NCBI GenBank assembly: GCA_030704615.1
Contig: CM060734.1
Location: forward strand, 42,486,042 to 42,550,041
DNA length: 64,000 nucleotides
From: Takakia lepidozioides
Lineage: Eukaryota > Streptophyta > Takakiopsida > Takakiales > Takakiaceae
Reading direction: 5' to 3'
Position numbers and translations under genes: made by a program. Shown piece by piece: positions 1 through 10,620 of the stretch; within the stretch, counting starts at the first letter, position 1; each line of letters opens with the position of its first letter. The notes beneath the pieces were generated by a model. It saw only the letters and a list, made by a program, of their open reading frames with translations. It was not told where the DNA came from and did no database searches.

Positions 1-750
1 GTCCTAGCCTCTGACATTCATCACACTTCTGACAATACTCATGTACATCTTTGAACAACGTAGGCCACCAGTATCCTGCGAGTAGTATCTTTCTACTGGT
101 AGTCTCTTCTCCAAAATGACCTCCAGCCACTCCTTTATGAACTTCCTCCAAGACTTTATTTACTTCATGGTGGTACAAGCATCGTTTTAGTACTCCATCA
201 GGTCCTAACTTATACATTCTGCTTCCTACCATAGTATAAGGTAAAGCTCTGATAGCAATTCTTTCCTTTGCTCCTTACCATAACTAGGTGGGCACTGACC
301 ATGAGCAAGGTAGTATCTGATTGGCCATTGCCAATCTAACCATTCATCTGCACTTCCTTGCACCTCCATTACAAATAAACTCGCATCAGGTAACTGATCG
401 TCCACTCCTGTGGCGGCCTCTCCTGTTGTTAGTCGTGACAAATGATCTGCCACAAGATGCAAACGGCCAGGCTTGTAAATAACCTCGAACTCAAACTCAT
501 GCAAGATTATTAACCACCTCGCTATCCTTCCACTTATCAAAGGTTTGTTCACCAGATATATCAGAGCCTGGTGATCCACATAAAACATAAACTTTCTTCC
601 CAATAGGTAATGCCTGAATTTCTTCACTGCATAGATCATTGCCAATGCTTCTCTTTCCGTTGTGCTATAGTTCCTCTCAGCACTGTTCATCAACCGGCTA
701 GCATAGTACACAGGTGAATCTATATTCCCTGTAACATTCTGGGCTAACAC
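1..750 (-). pseudogene. RNase H end and integrase zinc finger, copy A
   Basis: 226-750 reads as the C-terminal half of a Ty3-type RNase H: TEREALAMIYAVKKFRHYLL, a VDHQAL motif, then the ADHLSRL tail that ends RNase H in this group. After a frame change near 230, bases 1-225 read as an integrase HHCC finger with paired histidines (YHHEVNK), GHFGEE, WWPTLF and CQKCDEC. The catalytic DDE core lies to the left of the window. The frame change breaks the polyprotein. Confidence 0.85.
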
Positions 751-2306
751 CGCTCCAATGCTTCTCCTGATGCATCGCAGTGAACATGAAATACTACATG
801 CCAGTGAGGGTTAATCAGCACAGGTGTAGTTGTTACTGACAGTGTAAGTTCCTCAAACGCCTGTTGACATTCAGCTGTCCATGCAAACACTGCATCTTTC
901 TTCAGAAGCTTGCTCAATGGTGCTGCTATTTGTGCATACCTTTTGACAAATCTTCTGTAATAACTGGTTTGCCCAAGGAATCTCCTTAAACTCTTAACAT
1001 TCACTGGTGGTGGAGAGACTTTAATGGACTCTGTCTTCCTGGGATCCACAAGAAGTCCCTTCTTACACACTATGTGTCCCAGAAGCACCCCTGAGTTCAC
1101 ACAGAAAGTACACTTCTCTGGATTCAAGCCCAGACCTCTCATCCTGCATCTGGCCAGGCATAACTCCAATTTATGCAAGTGCTCATTCTTAGAGCTGTAC
1201 ACACTGAAATCATCCAAAAACACCTGCATGAAATCATCCAGATACTCTTGAAAAGATTCACTTATCACTCTCTGAAAGGTCGCTGGTGCATTACAAAGTC
1301 CAAAGGGCATGACTTTGTATGCATAAGCCCCCAGTCTGTGATGAAAGCTGTTTTCCCTTGGTCTTCTTCTGCCACTTGCACTTGATTATAACCACTGAAG
1401 CCATCCATGAATGAGTACATCTCATGGCCTGCCACAGTGTCTAATACTGCTTCTGTGAATGGCAAAGGGAAAGGATCTTTCTTCGTACAAGCATTCAGCT
1501 TCTTATAGTTCACACATACTCTTAGTTTGCCATTCTTCTTGGGAACTATAACAATGGGTGACAACCAAGTTGTATACTCTATTGGGTATATAAACTTAGC
1601 CTCAGCCAACTTCTTTATCTCTTCTCCAACCTTCTGTGCGTAGTTGGGATTCATTCTATACCTCGCCTGCTTGATTGGCACTGACCCTGGTTCCAGTTCA
1701 ATTTTATGCTGACAGACTTCAGGTGGTATCCCTTTTAGATCCTCATAGCTCCAAGCAAATACATCTCTGTATTTGATGAACAAGCTTTTAGCTTCTTCGA
1801 AGAATTCCGGCTCCAAATCAGCTCCTACTTTCACCATCCTTGGTTCCTCCGAGTTCCCACATTTACTTCTCTCACCTGCTCATCAGCTGTGATTGTCCAA
1901 CCAGTCACCACTTCATCCTGTAAGCTCACAGTGGCTGGTTCTTCTAGGATTTCTATTTCTCCTTCTCTTTCTTCATAGAAATGTGATGGGTAAATGCTGG
2001 TTTCTTCTTCGTTGGTGTTGCTGTCACTACACCACAGCAGATACCTCTCAAACAACTTAGGCTTTCCAGCCGCATCTCTGCAACTTGCTCCCACTCTGGG
2101 TGTGCAGCAAATAGGGTAGCTTCCTGCTCCTCATCCAGTCCTCCCCTCCAGTCATACTCTCTGACTCCTCGAGGTCTTCTTGTAGCAGGTAATCTACTAG
2201 ATTTCTTTGTGGTAATTTGTATCTCGTGCATCCCATTATGCACAGTTAGTAACTGAGAATTCCAGTCATGGAATACCCTGGCCTGTTTCAGCCACGGACG
2301 TCCCAA
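744..2306 (-). pseudogene. Reverse transcriptase, copy A (frameshifted)
   Basis: RT fingers and palm are readable in pieces: KLRVCVNYKKLNACTKKDPF, FSGYNQ, then MPFGLCNAPATFQRV, the active-site FLDD box, and LRRFLGQTSYYRRFVKRY in the connection to RNase H. Compared with copy B, copy A lacks one C near 1,330, which splits RT between two frames just after ITDWG. Another frame change near 1,840 separates RT from the protease-RT linker (1,831-2,306). The catalytic aspartates remain, but the ORF is broken. Confidence 0.88.
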
Positions 2307-3180
2307 TAATAAGGATAAGCCTCCATGACTTCATCCATTTTTAATACAGTTACTGTGATCAGAAAGATCATTTTCTGTATCTGTATCTTAACTCCTCTTA
2401 TTAATCCCAATGGCTGTACACTTCTTTGATCTGCCATTGTTACTGTAAATGGGGCTGGTTTCATGTTACTTAGACCAAGCTTCTTCCTTAATTGGTCTGT
2501 CATGATATTTACTCCAGAACCACCATCTATCAGTACATCAGTTAGTTCTGTGCTTCCAATTCTCAATTGGATTACTGGCATAGAATCATCAAAGTCCATG
2601 ACTGGTTCTCGCCCTTCCGGCTTCACATTATAACTGGTCACCTTGCTGTTCAGGTCTGTGTTTCCTGTTTCTTGGGCAATTCGATTGATTGCCTGATACA
2701 GCCTGTGCCTACAATAAGGTGCCACAGCTAATAGCTGTCCAATGGTAATTTCTGCTTTGGTCTGACATATTACTTCAGCCAAAGTCTCTTCATTACTTTG
2801 CATGTCTGCATCTTCTTTTCTCTTTCTTCCTCACTCTCCTCTTTTTCTCCATCCGAATCAGAGGAATCTGCCACAGGAATATCAGTACTCTTTTGCATTT
2901 CCCTTATAGTATCTGCCACTTCCTTGTGCAGTTCCTTCTCATCCTTCCAAGTCTCTTCATCTTCAGGCATATCATTGCCACTTCCAGTCTCATCTTCTTC
3001 CTCTTCTACTGGAGGTATTAGTTTAGCTTTACTTCTTGTTACTATCATTGTACTTACTTCTGGTACAACACATGGCCTAACCATGTGAGCTGCCACCACT
3101 GGGCCCTCATTCACAGGAGCTCTCATCTCATTCTGGTGTCTTATCCAGAATGAACAGGCTGCCTTGCGATGTCCTGGCTG
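2288..3180 (-). pseudogene. Last gag zinc knuckle and aspartic protease, copy A
   Basis: The protease is visible as MPVIQLRIGSTELTDVLIDG followed by GSGVNIM. The DGGSG form replaces DSGA, as in several plant Ty3 clades. Upstream in another frame is an acidic linker (3,126-2,798), preceded by a CCHC knuckle CYYCNQPGHRKAAC that reads in the protease-side frame, not the gag frame. A one-base loss near 2,315 separates this ORF from the following linker in copy A; copy B keeps them joined. Confidence 0.8.
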
Positions 3181-5089
3181 ATTACAATAGTAACATAGCT
3201 CTTCACCATTGGGTCCTCGCCCTTGGTCTGGTCTTGGATTATTTCTATAATCCTGATTCCCGGGCTGGTAATTCCCCTCGGATTACCCTGATAGTTGCCT
3301 CTGGAATTTCCTTGGTAATTCCCTCTTGAATTACCTCTTCCTTCCATGCCATTGTTATAACCACCAGACCTACCATAGTGGTCCTGATCATTGCTTCTTC
3401 TTGGCTGGGGTTGCACCTGATGCACCCTCACTTGCCTAGGTTCTCTGGCAGCTGTCCTTCTGTTGTAGTAACAATTCTCAGTAGAATGGTTATCCATTTT
3501 ACAGATAGTACAGTGTTTCTCCTTCATGTGGCATTCTGTAGTGGTATGGCCTTCATTCTGGCACTTTGCACACCATACACCCTTCCTCCAATGTGTTGCA
3601 GCCTCTGTGGCATACTTCTTCAAGATTTCTTCCAATCTTTTCTCATAGTTATCCCTCTTCAACTTTTCCTTTCTCTTACTCTTTCTTTTTAGTTCTTGCT
3701 CTTCTTCTTCATCTGACTCATCTTCAGAGTCCTCATCTTCCTTTTTCTCTCTCCTGAGCATTCCCAATTGCTCAATTCTGTTCGCAGTTTCAAATGCCTC
3801 CTCCACTGTATTATGGGGTAACATATCCACTTTCTTCTGCAACTCTGGTCTTAGTCCACTCACAAACCAAGTCTTCTGTAAACCGGGTGCTGGTACTGCA
3901 GCCAGCTTTTTCATCATCAATTCCATCTTTCCATATACTCTTCAACAGTTTCATGCTTCTTCTGCTTCAGCTGTTGTAAACTTCCATACACTTCATCCTC
4001 AGTTTTACTTGTCCTGAACCTATTTCGAAATGCTGTATTCAAGCCATTCCAGGTTAGGAAATGATTATCAGGGAATCTTGCATACCATTCACTTGCTTTC
4101 TTGATAAGTGAACAAGGAAACAGTCTCATCTTGGCATCATCGCCATTCTCATTGTTCACTATACACATGTGCTCAAATTGGCTAATGTGTACATCGGGAT
4201 CCCCTTTTCCTGAATATATTGGAAAGGGTGGTTTTGCCCGTGTTGGTTGTAACGCCATCTGTGGCCCTACCTTCTGCCCACTGACAGGTGCTGGCACCCT
4301 TGCTGGTGCTGGTCCTTCTGGACCTGTTGTTTTTGTGGTGGATCTTCCACCAAGTGGTGGCCCTTGAGCACTCCCTGCTTCTGGCCCCACGATATTCACA
4401 GTATTCCCAGCTTCAGTTGCACTACTTCCCACACTCCCTGTCCCCCCAGAGCCAGATCCAGGCAGCCCGCCTGATCCCCCTGAGCCGACACCTTCGTTGG
4501 CCTGTGATCCAAGTGCTCCACTTGATCCAGGTCCAACGGGTTGGGATGTCCTGGTTGTAGTCTCAACCTCAGCTGTTGGGTCTACTTCTTCATATTCTTC
4601 CTCTTCCAATTTCTTCTCTCTGTTTTCATCATTCAAGTTCTGCCCTTGGGTTTCTTCTTCACTCATGTAACTCAACTGTAATGGTGTTGGAGAGTCTGAA
4701 CTCTCCGTTGGCTCTGCCACATCCTCATCTCCTTCTTCATCTTCTGCTTCAGAAACTGGAGTTCCTGCTTTTGGTGTTCCATGCCAACTTTTATCAAAGA
4801 TTTCTGTCAAATCTTTTATCCAAGGATGTACCTCAGATCTTTCACCTCTTGATTGATCTTCTTCCTGTACCAATTCCCTTAATCTTTCTTGCAAAGAAAC
4901 AGAAGGAGTGGCATCCAACTCTAGTTCTTCCGGTATAGGTGATGCACTTTTTGATCTTGATGGTGTGAGAGGTCCAGATGATTCCCCTATGTCTATTCCT
5001 CTCTCCCAAAGATATGGATAATTAGCTTTCAGATAGCTTTCCCTTTTTAATGAATATCTTTGTCGTCTAGCTTCTCTTTCATCACTCAT
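3141..5089 (-). pseudogene. Gag, copy A (one frameshift)
   Basis: Same protein as the intact gag at 10,576-12,525, but copy A lacks one base near 3,930, splitting it into 5,089-3,917 and 3,926-3,141. Visible parts are an acidic Ser/Glu-rich N-terminus, a Gly/Ser-rich linker, a retrotransposon gag core around FPIYSGKGDPDVHISQFEHM, and C-terminal knuckles around WCAKCQNEGH and CTICKMDNHS. Confidence 0.88.
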
Positions 5090-5111
5090 GTCCCATGTCT
5101 TTCATTTCTTT

Positions 5112-5807
5112 TTAATGTGGCAATAACCAAAACTCTCTTCTGTAATATCTCTCGTATATGCCTGGATTTCTTTCAAGCTTCAATGCACCCTTGGCTATAC
5201 TTGAAGTCTCCGTTACCATATAACCATATGGCAAACAAGTCTGAAAAGCTGTTCTTGGTGTGAGTTTGATCCACAAAATATCCTTTGGAATCCAATTCTT
5301 TACCAGTACAAGCTCTTCATGCATATGAGTATAAACATTCACCTTTCTTTTCTTCCCAGCCTTCAAACTCTACTCGTTTAATGGATAGCAATGCTATCAC
5401 ATAAACCAATGTTGGTAACCAACGTGCTCTTCCTCTACAGGCTACTGATAAATCTTTATCACTCCTTTCTCCAGACCCCATTCTGGATCAGCATCATGCA
5501 CTCGTTTAAGAATATTTTCTTTACATCCGTCTGGCAATTCCAAGAACCTTTGAAAGAACTGTTTGGACAATCTTTCTTCCTTCGTTTCACAGGGAATTTG
5601 ATTCACTTCAAATTCTTTAATGGTCCAACCACCATGATCCCACCAGATGCCTGTCACATCTGGTTGTTCATGTCCCAGCTCCCCAGTATGGTCGCCAAAT
5701 GTCGCGCGGCTTTTACTCACCCATCCCTTCGCTATCCGAGGCGGAAACTCCAAGATAGAAGAGTTGGAAATCTCTAAGTACTCAGCCCGCGCAGAACAAT
5801 CAGTCAT
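5112..5807 (-). pseudogene. Pre-gag ORF, copy A (frameshifted)
   Basis: Equivalent of the 231-codon ORF at 12,548-13,243. Copy A differs by a missing T near 5,440 and a one-base change near 5,350, leaving two fragments (5,807-5,442 and 5,366-5,112). The start lies inside the LTR, so the reading frame crosses the LTR edge at 5,700. Function not recognised. Confidence 0.55.
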
Positions 5808-6589
5808 GACCTACAGCTAGTGTATCATGGGGGTGTTTCCTATTTGTTTCCCTTTTCGCATTCATCTTTGGCTACCTTACCATTGATAATTACGTATTAG
5901 TTTCCTTCACTCCTCCATTCAATCCACAGCTTCACTCAGATCTCTCTACACAGTGTGATTGTATCGTATAAATATCAGATTATGATTTATCAGGTATCAG
6001 GCCGAAGCCATTGTATCTCTATTCTCCTCTACAATATCCCTACGGCTTTGCATCTAACACGCATCTACTAATCCTCCTTCATCGTGCTCTCCGATCTCCG
6101 CTTCCGCCTGACTCCCAAGTCCTCCCCGAATAATCCTCTCATCATAATCCCCGTTCTTCCCTTTATCCTCCTATCCGCGGTTCTAACCGTTTCCCTCTCT
6201 AACCGTCGTATGTGAACTAACATGTTCCCTTCTCTGGTGTTGTTCCCCACAGTCGTTCCCTGTCCTACTCTTCGTTCCCTATTATCGTGACAGCTGTGTC
6301 AAGCGGTGACTGGCTGTGTTTGGCTGTGTCGGGCTGTGACTGGCTGTGTGGCTATGCCGGGCTGTGACTGGCTGTGTGGGCTGTGTCTGCTGTGACGACT
6401 GTGACGGGCTGTGTGGGCTGTGTGGGCTGTGACGACTATGACGGGCTGTGTGGGCTGTGGGTTGTGTAACCCCCTTCTACAGTGCTCTGCTGTCACCCCT
6501 AAGGTTCCTGTTTGTCACAGTCTGTGCAAAAATTAAGGGTACCCTACAGATCCCGTATAAGTGTCTAAGTCCCCTACAGTCCTCTAACA
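5700..6589 (-). repeat. Central LTR shared by copies A and B (890 bp)
   Basis: Starts TGTCGCGCGG and ends CTAACA, with the usual TG...CA ends. The outer boundary is set by comparison: identity with the right LTR stops at 6,589 and 14,027. The inner boundary is inferred from the TG end and from the adjacent internal sequence (minus strand TTTGGCGACCATACTGGG), which sits where a primer-binding site should be. It contains an irregular GGCTGTG/ACTGGCTGTGT repeat at 6,296-6,470. Confidence 0.85.
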
Positions 6590-6612
6590 TTACCCCTTCC
6601 CCCCTCAAAAGC
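6590..6612 (-). other. Polypurine tract of copy B
   Basis: On the minus strand the bases just upstream of the central LTR are purine-rich (GAGGGGGGAAGGGGTAA). This is the expected position for the plus-strand primer and supports reading 5,700-6,589 as the 3' LTR of copy B. Confidence 0.7.
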
Positions 6613-6660
6613 CGTGTCCTCACGGTTTTTACTGTTTTCGATAGCAACCTTTGTGAGTGA

Positions 6661-8580
6661 TCACTTTGTTGACGTTGGAGTTTCGTGGTGGGCTGTGTGT
6701 ACGAGCCCGAGGTCTGTCTCTGGTTGATGGAGATGGTTGATTACTACCTGGATAAGTGAGGCCTTCTGGAGGCTGATATCGAGGTAATCTTTCCGGCAGA
6801 GGAGATCCCCTTTGTTTCTTCGCTTCCATCTGAATTGTATAGTCTTCTTCCCCATGTCAAAAGAATTTTGTGAAGAACCAGTTGTATCAGAATCGTCATC
6901 GCCTCTTAGGTGTTTTAATTTTCGAACTTTTTGTGGAATCATCTGGGGCATACAATCTGTTCCTACCATGTCTGGAAGTTTGCATTTTACAACCTGGTGC
7001 AACCGTTGAACAGCAAAATTGGTGTAGACACTGAGCTCCTTGTCTGTCCAATGAGTGGGGTACCAATTACTGGTGCCCGCGTGCAAGTATTTCCCATGCG
7101 ATATGTCCCTTATAGAAAATGTCATCAAGTCCGAATTTCTTCTGTGTTGACAATTGTTGCAGGCTGCTTGAAACCATGAACGAATTTTGAGAATCCTTCT
7201 GTATCATAACCTTTTTGGGTCATATAGGTACATATGAGGTGGCACCGAAGGTAATACCCAATGATCTCCACTGGAGTAACTTTGAAAGCGTGCTTGCATC
7301 TTTTTGTTCTCAATGTGGTAACGTATCAGAAAACAAGCAGCGTAGTATAGCCCGCACCCCATGACAATACTTGCTATCTCCTTGGTTTGTATAAATGAGT
7401 CCATGTACAACCTGGAAAGCAACCAATTCCCTCAACATTGTACCTGCCTCGTGCCAGTATTGTGCAAAGTGATGATCTTCAATATGTCGATTGTTTGGAA
7501 GAACTTTAGTCCTGGTTGCCACTGGCAGCCAAATACGCATGATTTGGTAGTAATGTGCGAATGACTGCGGAGGACTAAATTCTTTCCAAGCCAAATCCAA
7601 CATGAATGGAATTTGGTTGAAGGGCATAATCATAGCCCTACTGTACTCCCTGGCAGCTGGAGTTTTAGGTGGGTTAAAAGCTGCATTGCCCCATACCTCC
7701 GGCTGTGGTGGCTGTGGTGTGGTTGTAGTAACCACAGGTTCAGTTACTGGTACACTGACCTGTTGTGGTGGTGGTGGTAGTGGTTCCTGTACCATTGGCA
7801 TCTCTTGCACCTCCTGTGAAGACTGAAAAGCCAGAGTTCTGGCTTTCAAATAAGAAGCCATTAGCTGTTCCCGAGGGATATAGACTCTTTGGTCGATGTT
7901 TGAAGTGAGGTCTTCCACTTGAGTCTGGAGTCCGTCTACATCCTCTTGTAACTCTGCTATCCTACTATAGACATTGTCTATAGTAGTTGTGGCAATGTTC
8001 TGCACCTGCAGTCTAAGCTCATTCATCTCGCTTTGGGTGAGCTTCCGTGGGGCTTTGCCTTCTACTGGCCCTTGTGCTAGCCAGACCTGCATAAGGCTAT
8101 TATCCACCAAGCTGCTTGTGGTTCCCCTGAGAGTTTGCTCCTCTCTTAGCTTATACAATTCCAACTGCTGTTGTAAATCCTTCATGCGCTTCGCCTGTGG
8201 CTCAACCAATTGCGCATAGGCAACAAGTAGATTATTGGCTTCTTTCGAAGCCTTGGTACTGATTGAGATTTCATTTCTATTGGCCACGATGTTTTGTTGC
8301 AACTCCACGATGTATTTCTCATTCTCAGCTTCCATCTGCCTGTATTGCTTGAGAGTATCTTCATTGCGACAGATTGTATTCTTCATATCGACAATGAGCT
8401 TCATGTGCTCCGCATTCTCTTCTTCTGCCTTCGTACATTTTTCCGCTTGACTGTTTATTTCTTTGTTGATTGGTCAAGCATAGTTGTAATTGTAGCGCAT
8501 TGTATTGCCATCCTGTTATGCACTCTTTGCAACTCCGTATGTAGTGCATTCAGTTCTTGCAACTTGCTTTCATGCTGCAC
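6661..8580 (-). pseudogene. Coiled-coil ORF between the truncated pol and the 3' LTR of copy B
   Basis: The main ORF (8,404-7,310, 364 codons) opens with a long coiled coil (repeated EAENEKYIVELQQNIVA-like heptads, then LRLQVQNIATT and LQEDVDGLQTQVEDLTSN), followed by a Pro/Gln/Val-rich linker and a C-terminal globular part (SPPQSFAHYYQIMRIWLP...). One frame change near 8,455 extends the coiled coil up to the junction at 8,580, so its true start has been lost. Two further frames (7,313-7,125 and 7,128-6,661) continue the C-terminal part to the polypurine tract. I do not recognise the family. Its place between pol and LTR suggests an accessory ORF of a related element, or captured host sequence. 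Confidence 0.6.
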
Positions 8581-9670
8581 CTGGCCAGGCATAACTCCAA
8601 TTTATGCAAGTGCTCATTCTTAGAGCTGTACACACTGAAATCATCCAAAAACACCTGCATGAAATCATCCAGATACTCTTGAAAAGATTCACTTATCACT
8701 CTCTGAAAGGTCGCTGGTGCATTACAAAGTCCAAAGGGCATGACTTTGTATGCATAAGCCCCCCAGTCTGTGATGAAAGCTGTTTTCCCTTGGTCTTCTT
8801 CTGCCACTTGCACTTGATTATAACCACTGAAGCCATCCATGAATGAGTACATCTCATGGCCTGCCACAGTGTCTAATACTGCTTCTGTGAATGGCAAAGG
8901 GAAAGGATCTTTCTTCGTACAAGCATTCAGCTTCTTATAGTTCACACATACTCTTAGTTTGCCATTCTTCTGGGAACTATAACAATGGGTGACAACCAAG
9001 TTGTATACTCTATTGGGTATATAAACTTAGCCTCAGCCAACTTCTTTATCTCTTCTCCAACCTTCTGTGCGTAGTTGGGATTCATTCTATACCTCGCCTG
9101 TTTGATTGGCACTGACCCTGGTTCCAGTTCAATTTTATGCTGACAGACTTCAGGTGGTATCCCTTTTAGATCCTCATAGCTCCAAGCAAATACATCTCTG
9201 TATTTGATGAACAAGCTTTTAGCTTCTTCGAAGAATTCCGGCTCCAAATCAGCTCCTACTTTCACCATCCTTGGTTCCTCCGGAGTTCCCACATTTACTT
9301 CTCTCACCTGCTCATCAGCTGTGATTGTCCAACCAGTCACCACTTCATCCTGTAAGCTCACAGTGGCTGGTTCTTCTAGGATTTCTATTTCTCCTTCTCT
9401 TTCTTCATAGAAATGTGATGGGTAAATGCTGGTTTCTTCTTCTTCGTTGGTGTTGCTGTCACTACACCACAGCAGATACCTCTCAAACAACTTAGGCTTT
9501 CCAGCCGCATCTCTGCAACTGCTCCCACTCTGGGTGTGCAGCAAATAGGGTAGCTTCCTGCTCCTCATCCAGTCCTCCCCTCCAGTCATACTCTCTGACT
9601 CCTCGAGGTCTTCTTGTAGCAGGTAATCTACTAGATTTCTTTGTGGTAATTTGTATCTCGTGCATCCCAT
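8550..9670 (-). pseudogene. Truncated reverse transcriptase, copy B
   Basis: Protease-RT linker and the RT N-terminal half are readable: KARYRMN-like entry, KLRVCVNYKKLNACTKKDPF, FSGYNQ, MPFGLCNAPATFQRV and the FLDD active site. One base is missing near 8,970 (SPIVIVP into KNGKLRV). The coding match to copy A ends at 8,581 after the residues CLARC. Beyond that point the DNA belongs to the coiled-coil region, so thumb, RNase H and integrase are absent. Confidence 0.85.
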
Positions 9671-10620
9671 TATGCACAGTTAGTAACTGAGAATTCCAGT
9701 CATGGAATACCCTGGCCTGTTTCAGCCACGGACGTCCCAATAATAAGGAATAAGCCTCCATGACTTCATCCATTTTTAATACAGTTACTGTGATCAGAAA
9801 GATCATTTTCTGTATCTGTATCTTAACTCCTCTTATTAATCCCAATGGCTGTACACTTCTTTGATCTGCCATTGTTACTGTAAATGGGGCTGGTTTCATG
9901 TTACTTAGACCAAGCTTCTTCCTTAATTGGTCTGTCATGATATTTACTCCAGAACCACCATCTATCAGTACATCAGTTAGTTCTGTGCTTCCAATTCTCA
10001 ATTGGATTACTGGCATAGAATCATCAAAGTCCATGACTGGTTCTCGCCCTTCCGGCTTCACATTATAACTGGTCACCTTGCTGTTCAGGTCTGTGTTTCC
10101 TGTTTCTTGGGCAATTCGATTGATTGCCTGATACAGCCTGTGCCTACAATAAGGTGCCACAGCTAATAGCTGTCCAATGGTAATTTCTGCTTTGGTCTGA
10201 CATATTACTTCAGCCAAAGTCTCTTCATTACTTTGCATGTCTGCATCTTCTTTTCTCCTTTCTTCCTCACTCCCTCTTTTTCTCCATCCGAATCAGAGGA
10301 ATCTGCCACAGGAATATCAGTACTCTTTTGCATTTCCCTTATAGTATCTGCCACTTCCTTGTGCAGTTCCTTCTCATCCTTCCAAGTCTCTTCCTCTTCG
10401 GGCATATCATTGCCACTTCCAGTCTCATCTTCTTCCTCTTCTACTGGAGGTATTAGTTTAGCTTTACTTCTTGTTACTATCATTGTACTTACTTCTGGTA
10501 CAACACATGGCCTAACCATGTGAGCTGCCACCACTGGGCCCTCATTCACAGGAGCTCTCATCTCATTCTGGTGTCTTATCCAGAATGAACAGGCTGCCTT
10601 GCGATGTCCTGGCTGATTAC
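9492..10620 (-). pseudogene. Last zinc knuckle, linker and aspartic protease, copy B
   Basis: 10,238-9,492 encodes the protease (VLIDGGSGVNIM) and a long C-terminal linker. 10,561-10,205 is the acidic linker in a different frame; before it, CYYCNQPGHRKAAC is in the linker frame. Gag, linker and protease therefore occupy three successive frames, each step being -1. The steps near 10,708 and 10,250 are shared with copy A, so they are either old damage or translational frameshift sites. Confidence 0.75.

Larger units (their letters stand above)
1..6589 (-). mobile_element. Ty3/gypsy LTR retrotransposon, copy A (3' end outside window)
   Basis: Read on the minus strand from the LTR at 5,700-6,589 leftwards, the order is an ORF before gag, gag with zinc knuckles, aspartic protease, reverse transcriptase, RNase H and the integrase zinc finger, which runs off the window at base 1. 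Protease-RT-RNase H-integrase is the Ty3/gypsy order. From 1,151 to 6,589 it is nearly identical to 8,581-14,027, so the two copies are recent relatives. Copy A carries several private one- or two-base frame changes and is not a working element as read. Confidence 0.93.

Noticed and set aside
4101-4938. Plus-strand hydrophobic ORFs opposite gag (also 11,537-12,374)
   Set aside because: Antisense of acidic, Gly/Ser-rich gag sequence; both copies show the same shadow.
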